Positions 58,470-64,000 of a stretch of 64,000 bases of DNA are shown in pieces. Each line of letters begins with the position of its first letter. Position 1 is the stretch's first letter. Source of the DNA: Primulina eburnea (Eukaryota > Streptophyta > Magnoliopsida > Lamiales > Gesneriaceae). The notes under the pieces were generated by a model, which searched no databases, was not told where the DNA came from, and saw only the letters and a program-made list of their open reading frames with translations. The stretch lies in contig NC_133115.1 of the NCBI RefSeq assembly GCF_022965805.1, positions 31,921,321-31,985,320 of the forward strand, given 5' to 3'. The position numbers were made by a program, and so were the translations under genes.

Positions 58470-61400
58470 ATGGGCTGCACGGCGTCGAAGCTTGACAATG
58501 AGGATACTGTGCGACGGTGCAAGGAGCGCCGCCGCCTCATGAAGGAGTCTGTTTATGCTCGCCACCACCTGGCAGCAGCTCACTCTGATTACTGTCGGTC
58601 ACTACGCATGACAGGCTCCGCCCTTGTTGCGTTTGCCTCCGGCGAATCCCTCTCCGTCTCACACCACACCCCCGCTGTCTTCCTCCGCACCCCCTCGGCC
58701 GCTACCGTTAAGCCTCCCACCTCCATCCCCTCTCATCCGAACCCTTCCCCATCGCCTTCACCTTCCTTCCACCCTCCTCCACCACCCCCCATGTCCACCG
58801 CCTCTTCCCACCATCAGCACCAAAAAAAACAGCAGCCACCACCCCCTCCACCTCGTCGGAAAAAGCCCGTTAAAGTACCCCACATCCTCTCCGACTCAAG
58901 TTTCTCATCCTCTCCACCACCCCACCACAATAATTTCACTTACAATGCGAGAGCAAATTCAACTTATTCAACCACCCCCTCACAGGCCTCGTCTGTATGG
59001 AATTGGGATGATTTCTATCCTCCCCCTTCTCCGCCGGACTCTGAACACTTCCACCAACTCCAAAACGCGAAGAACCAAATCGAACACCACCATTCCTCGG
59101 ACGAAGACGATGATAAAGCTTCAAGCTTTTCAAGTGATCACCGTCAGAAACCTTTCGGCGTGAATGAAAACCAGAAATTCGACGACAGGGCTTCAAATTA
59201 CTCATCCTACTCTCGATATTCAACCAATAGTACTGCGAAGAACTCCATGAGGCGGGGTCCGGGTCCCATGCCAGACTCCAAGAAAGGGCAGTGGGAGAAC
59301 AAAGAAGAGGAAGAGACTGAGAGAGAAGAAGTACAATGCAGCGAATGGGACGATCACGATCATTATAGCACCACGAGCAGTTCATCAGATGATAATGTCG
59401 AAGAGGATTCCGAATCAAGATCCGATTACGGGGCACAATCAAATTTGGGATCGTCGAAAAAAGGGTCTGCTGCTGCTGCTGCTAATAATAATAATAATAT
59501 GAGAAATGCCAATGTGAATTTAAACCCCAAGTTCTCGAGTAAAATGGATAAGCTTTCGTCTGGTGATGATAGCAAGTCTTCGGTTAGCTGGGGGAATGGG
59601 AATGGTGAAGGGATAAATTCTGATAGGAGTCTTGTGGTGAGGCACAAAGATTTAGCAGAAATTGTGTCGGCTATCAGGGAGTATTTTGACAAGGCTGCAT
59701 CTGCGGGAGAGCAAGTTTCGGAGATGCTGGAAATTGGAAGGGCTCAATTTGATCGGAGCTTCAAGCAATTGAGAAGTAAGTTTGTTATTGGATTCTCGAA
59801 TCAAGAATTCTTTCTTGAGCGACTGTTCAGATTCTGAGATTCCAATATCTGTTTCTTGAGAGTTTAATTGGCAATTAGCATTAGTTTCTCTTTCTTTCTT
59901 CTTTTTTTCTGTTGCAAAATATCCAGTCTTCGGATCAAATTAGCTCGTGGACTTGCAAATATTGAGAGACGATTGCCCCTTTTTTCCGTCTGTGTTCTGA
60001 ATTGTTGGTGGGATACATTAGAACTTTGGCATTAATTGATTTTGATTTGGTGTTACAGAGACTGTGTATCATTCTAGTGGAATGTTGAGTAACTTGAGCT
60101 CGAGCTGGACTTCGAAGCCTCCTCTGGCAGTGAAGTACCGATTTGAGCCCGATTCAATCGAGCAATCTGCTGGTCCAAAGAGCCTTTGTTCCTCTCTGGA
60201 AAGGCTCTTGGCTTGGGAAAAGAAATTGTATCAAGAAGTGAAGGTACCGATTTAAACTCAAATTTCCTCATTTCAGTTCATTTTTATCATAATCAAACTT
60301 TTGTATTTCTTGTCTCAATTTAAGTTAAATTCTTCTTTAAAGCTTGCATAGACGCCATAGTGGACAATGGCATAAAGTTATTCCTTTTCTTGATTGCATC
60401 TTGCTAACCAAATGACAAATCTGTTCCTGGTAAAAGTTTGGGCAGATTACATAGATTTGCAACATGGTGTCTCTTTTTTGGGTGGTGGTGAATAATGGTG
60501 ATTATTTATTCAAGGGGTTCAGCTTATCCATAAGTGCAATGCAAGCGCGGATCAAGCAGAGATGAGGGGTGGCTATGGTCCAAATTTAAAATTTATGCGG
60601 AATTTTAAATTTGGAATTTTATCCGTAATTTTTTGGAAAACTCAAGCCTGGCAACTCGATTCATGGAGCCATCCCCTCACCCGAATTTCGTGTTCGCCAG
60701 ATCATAAATGCATATCGTAGTATCTTTCTTCTGTAATCATGATTTTTAGATTCCATTTTAGTGGAAGTGACTAAATTGCACCGAATGACTGTGTTGTGTG
60801 ATACCAACAACCTGGAATGATATTAAGATGTCAACTTGGAACATGCTTGTGGGTCCTCTCTTCTAATAGCCTTTGTCTTTAGTTCAAGCTGGTGTGTGCC
60901 TGTCATCACACACAAAAAGTTGAATATTTTAGCACTTCGATCAGTTCTTGCTGAGAAAATAACTATTCAGGCAGTCTAACTAATTATTTCTCGGCTTAGA
61001 CACTCAGCTATATTTACTTGGTGGGTTGATTATCATTAATTTACGTGGTTCATGTGTAGATTCACATGACATAATGATAATCAATGCTCCAGGAGTATGT
61101 AACAAGGTATTGCATAGCAAGTCCCACAGGAATTGGAGCTGTATCTTTCCGTCGCTTAAAGAACAGGATCTTTGTTTCGTTTCTACAGTTTTTGACGCTG
61201 TAACATTTAGCAAGATAATAATAGATACTAGTTAAACTGTACAAGTCTGTACCAAAGAATTTATCATACTTAATAATTGATATATGTCAGTGTGTCCCTG
61301 ATCATCAATGTAGGCTAGAGAAGGAGTAAAGATCGAGCATGAGAGGAAGTTGTCAACACTCCAAAGTCAGGAGTACCGGGGTGAAGAGGAAGCCAAGTTG

Positions 61401-62836
61401 GACAAGACAAAAGCCTCAATAAAGAGGCTTCAATCTCTGATTTCCGTGACATCTCAGGCCGTGTCAACTACCTTATCTGCTATTGTCACTCTACGAGACA
61501 CTGACCTTGTCCCACAGCTAGTTGAACTCTGTCACGGGTAAGTACAAGCTTGTTCCCATTTGTTCGAAAGTTGAGAATAGGGTTCTGTTTGATTTGTAGA
61601 AAATGGATTTTGATAATGTTTGATGTGAATAATCACACGGTGCGGACAGTAAACCACATCGAATGTCCGCTCAAGACCTTGAACATCATTAATGATTATA
61701 TGCACTTGACATAAGTCGAAGTATTTGGTTGGTGGTTCAATGTGAGTCAAATTGGTTAATGAGTCTGTCTAGCTGAATCACCTCTAACTTAATCGAGCTA
61801 AAGCGTTTTTGAACTCGAGCTTCTGACAAGCATGAGCTCAATATTAGTTGTTGATGAGCTCATAAGTCATCTTGTGATCTTAAACATTAGCTTGGGATTT
61901 AGCTCTAGAGCCTGAGCTTGAGCTTCTTTGTTTTGAGTGGAGTAAATCCTAATTATGGTGTTGAGAATCCAATTAAGTTTGTGCATGCGATCTATGTGAC
62001 TCAAATCTCTTTGACCTCTAGTTTCACTGTCTCCATTTTCTAAATGCAGTTTCATGTACATGTGGAGATCAATGAATCAGTATCATGAAGTTCAGAACGA
62101 CATAGTGCAGCAAGTTCGTGGCCTAGTTAACCGCACAACTGAAGTCGAAGCAACTTCTGATTTTCACAAGCAGGCGACGCGCGATCTTGAATCTGCTGTG
62201 TCAGCATGGCATTCAAGTTTCTGCCGTCTCATAAAGTTGCAACGGGACTTTGTTTGCTCTCTCCATGGCTGGTTTAAACTTACCATCCTCCCCGTTAACA
62301 CTGAACCAGCTAATAACAGCCGGGAACTTCCTGAGGTTTTTGCTTTCTTTGACGAATGGAAACTGGCCCTGGACCGATTACCTGACACAGTTGCGTCCGA
62401 AGCCATCAAGAGCTTCATAAATGTTGTTCATTCAATCTTATTGAAACAGACGGAGGAGCTGAAAATCAAGAAACGTACGGAAACCGTATCAAAGGAACTC
62501 GAAAAAAAGGCTTCATCTCTCAGAAGCATTGAGAAGAAATACTACCACTCTTACTCTATGGTTGGAATAGGACTTCCCGATACAGGGCCTGAAAACGGGC
62601 AAGTTTTGGATGCACGGGACCCGCTGGCTGAGAAAAAAGCCGAGCTCGCTACTTGCCAGAGGCGGGTTGAAGACGAGATGGTTAAACATTCGAAGGCTGT
62701 GGAGGTGACGAGAGCAATGACATTGAACAACATTCAAACTGGATTGCCTGGAGTTTTCCAAGCCATGGCCAGTTTTTCTGCCTTGATTACAGAAGCTCTA
62801 GAGATCGTTTGCACCCGTTCTTACGCCATTAAGTAG
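58470..62836 (+). CDS. DUF630/DUF632 protein, NRG2/APSR1-like (4 exons)
   Basis: Exons are 58470-59775, 60059-60243, 61314-61537 and 62050-62836, in continuous phase (GT-AG), for 833 residues. The N-terminus [20 protein letters not shown] is the DUF630 signature, with Gly2 and Cys3 in a consensus for N-myristoylation and S-acylation, hence probable membrane attachment. Next comes a Pro-rich region (about residues 75-130, several Pro runs), then a long Ser/Asp/Glu-rich disordered stretch with a short Ala/Asn run. The DUF632 region begins near residue 390 ([20 protein letters not shown]) and continues through [32 protein letters not shown] and [20 protein letters not shown]; much of it looks helical. 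Relatives in Arabidopsis include NRG2 (nitrate signalling) and APSR1 (root response to phosphate starvation); which subgroup this belongs to was not determined. No broken codons were found. Confidence 0.93.
61780..61935. repeat. Degenerate CTCGAG/GAGCTC-rich patch in intron 3 of the DUF630/DUF632 gene
   Basis: Repeated AGCTCGA/GAGCTCA/TTGAGCTT words resemble the flanks of the element at 8410-8873. It may be a degraded relative; no ends are visible. Confidence 0.3.
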
Positions 62837-63238
62837 AACCAACATCTAGGGGGACGATCTACGTGAAGCAGATTTCAATTATAAATTTTTCAGAAATGTG
62901 AGTTAAGTCGCCCCCATCCAGAAATCTCAGGTCTACCCCTGTAACACTTATAAAAAGAACTTGTTGTATCATTGCTCTTCCTTTTCTGTTTTCCTTTTTG
63001 AGATAAGCTAAAATGAGAAAAAAGGACAGACAATTTCTTTTCCCTTGGTGGCGCTTATTTTTTTACAGGTATCGTTTTGTGCAATATGTAAATATTTGGG
63101 AATTTATTGGCCTCGTCACCTGTTTTATTATTTGGCAATGGGGATATCATCTCTGTATATGCAAGTGCTTACATCAATAATTGTTTTTTTATCAACAGAT
63201 TAATAAATAAATTCTCCCTTTTTTACAGATGTTACACT

Positions 63239-63305
<67 letters not shown>

Positions 63306-64000
63306 ATATGAAAAATATGGGGCCATGAAGAAGTTAAGAAAGATAATTGGAGATGGTCTCTATGTAAACTTTACTAAAAACAACAAATAATTTTCCTTCT
63401 CAAAAGTGATTAAACTCAGTATCAATTCAACTTAGAGAAGTTCACACACGCAGAGTCAAAGAAATAATATTCCCTTGTTTGTCTTTTGCTGAATCCAACA
63501 AAATATAAGAAAAGAAGCGTTCAGTTTAGTGGGCATGTGAAATGGATTGTTCAGACAACATTTTCGGTTTGGTTCCGTAAAACCCGCCGATGAATATTGA
63601 ATAAATGGATACTTTTCATTGGCCTCGGATCTCGAGCTCAAGCCCTTTGTTTGGTTACGACAAGGTTCTTGCATATAATAAACATATCAACCTTGATCGG
63701 AGTTAAAAAGGGATTTATCGATGATTCCAATGCTACTGTATGGATGATGTCTTAAGCCTTGATTCAAGGGCTACGGAGGTTCATCCAAACTGTATATTAG
63801 TGTATATTTATTTTGGTTTTATTACATTAATTTATTTCATGCATTGGATATTTTAAGTTTTCATTTTATTTTAGTGAATATTTATTTCTCTCGTTCTATA
63901 CGTTTTTTCACTAAATTATTTGACGCTACGTTGGTTTCCTTGATTTAGTTAGTTTAATTTATCGATGGTTTGTCTTTTGTTTTCGTTTCTTTTTCTTCAT
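62837..64000. other. 3' UTR and intergenic DNA to the window end
   Basis: The first few hundred bases should be 3' UTR of the DUF630/DUF632 gene. After the (AT)n tract near 63241 the sequence is AT-rich with no supported gene. Confidence 0.45.
63241..63300. repeat. (TA)n microsatellite
   Basis: About 57 bp of uninterrupted TA dinucleotides followed by TGTATGTATATATG; a likely length-variable locus downstream of the DUF630/DUF632 gene. Confidence 0.95.

Noticed and set aside
58624..59442. Long overlapping open frames on both strands inside the DUF630/DUF632 gene (179 and 168 residues)
   Set aside because: They are shadows of the low-complexity Pro- and Ser-rich coding exon and show no domain.

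Overview
The window is nuclear DNA of a flowering plant. Genes are split by many short GT-AG introns, intergenic DNA is very AT-rich, and the encoded families are plant ones (AP2/ERF factor, type-1 lipid transfer proteins, DUF1639, DUF630/DUF632). Plant-type transposons (Helitron, CACTA, hAT MITE) fill much of the space between genes. It is a eudicot; an asterid such as Lamiales is a guess from the look of the genes and repeats.

Layout. 46-1250 (+): decayed TIM21-like gene with several frameshifts. 1563-2167 (-): small two-exon membrane protein. 4007-5385 (-): DUF1639 protein, followed at 9406-10270 (-) by a shorter, divergent DUF1639 relative. 15792-20384 (-): palmitoyl-protein thioesterase gene rebuilt from 12 exons, open except for one extra base in exon 6. 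23055-24263: non-autonomous CACTA element. 26416-26940 (+): single-exon ERF transcription factor. 29279-29732 and 31153-31643 (+): tandem pair of nonspecific lipid transfer proteins. 33055-37171 (-): COP9 signalosome subunit 7 (8 exons). 37.7-46.0 kb: gene-free block framed by two inverted Helitrons and holding a 409-bp hAT MITE, a 609-bp tandem duplication and other repeats. 46653-54414 (+): leucine carboxyl methyltransferase (13 exons, one GC-AG intron). 58470-62836 (+): DUF630/DUF632 protein (4 exons).

The genes do not form a pathway; this is an ordinary plant gene neighbourhood. Housekeeping functions (PP2A methylation, CSN deneddylation control, lysosomal/vacuolar depalmitoylation) sit beside stress-type genes (ERF, LTP). 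A recurrent 150-180 bp element with GTGAGACGGTCTCAC-like ends occurs at least nine times between genes. No undescribed biological system is evident. The most notable points are the two genes with frameshifts, the inverted Helitron pair, the duplicated MITE segment, the abundant short repeat family and a lipid transfer protein with a ninth cysteine.

Exon limits were assigned by eye from splice signals, reading phase and remembered family conservation; none was tested against transcripts or databases.
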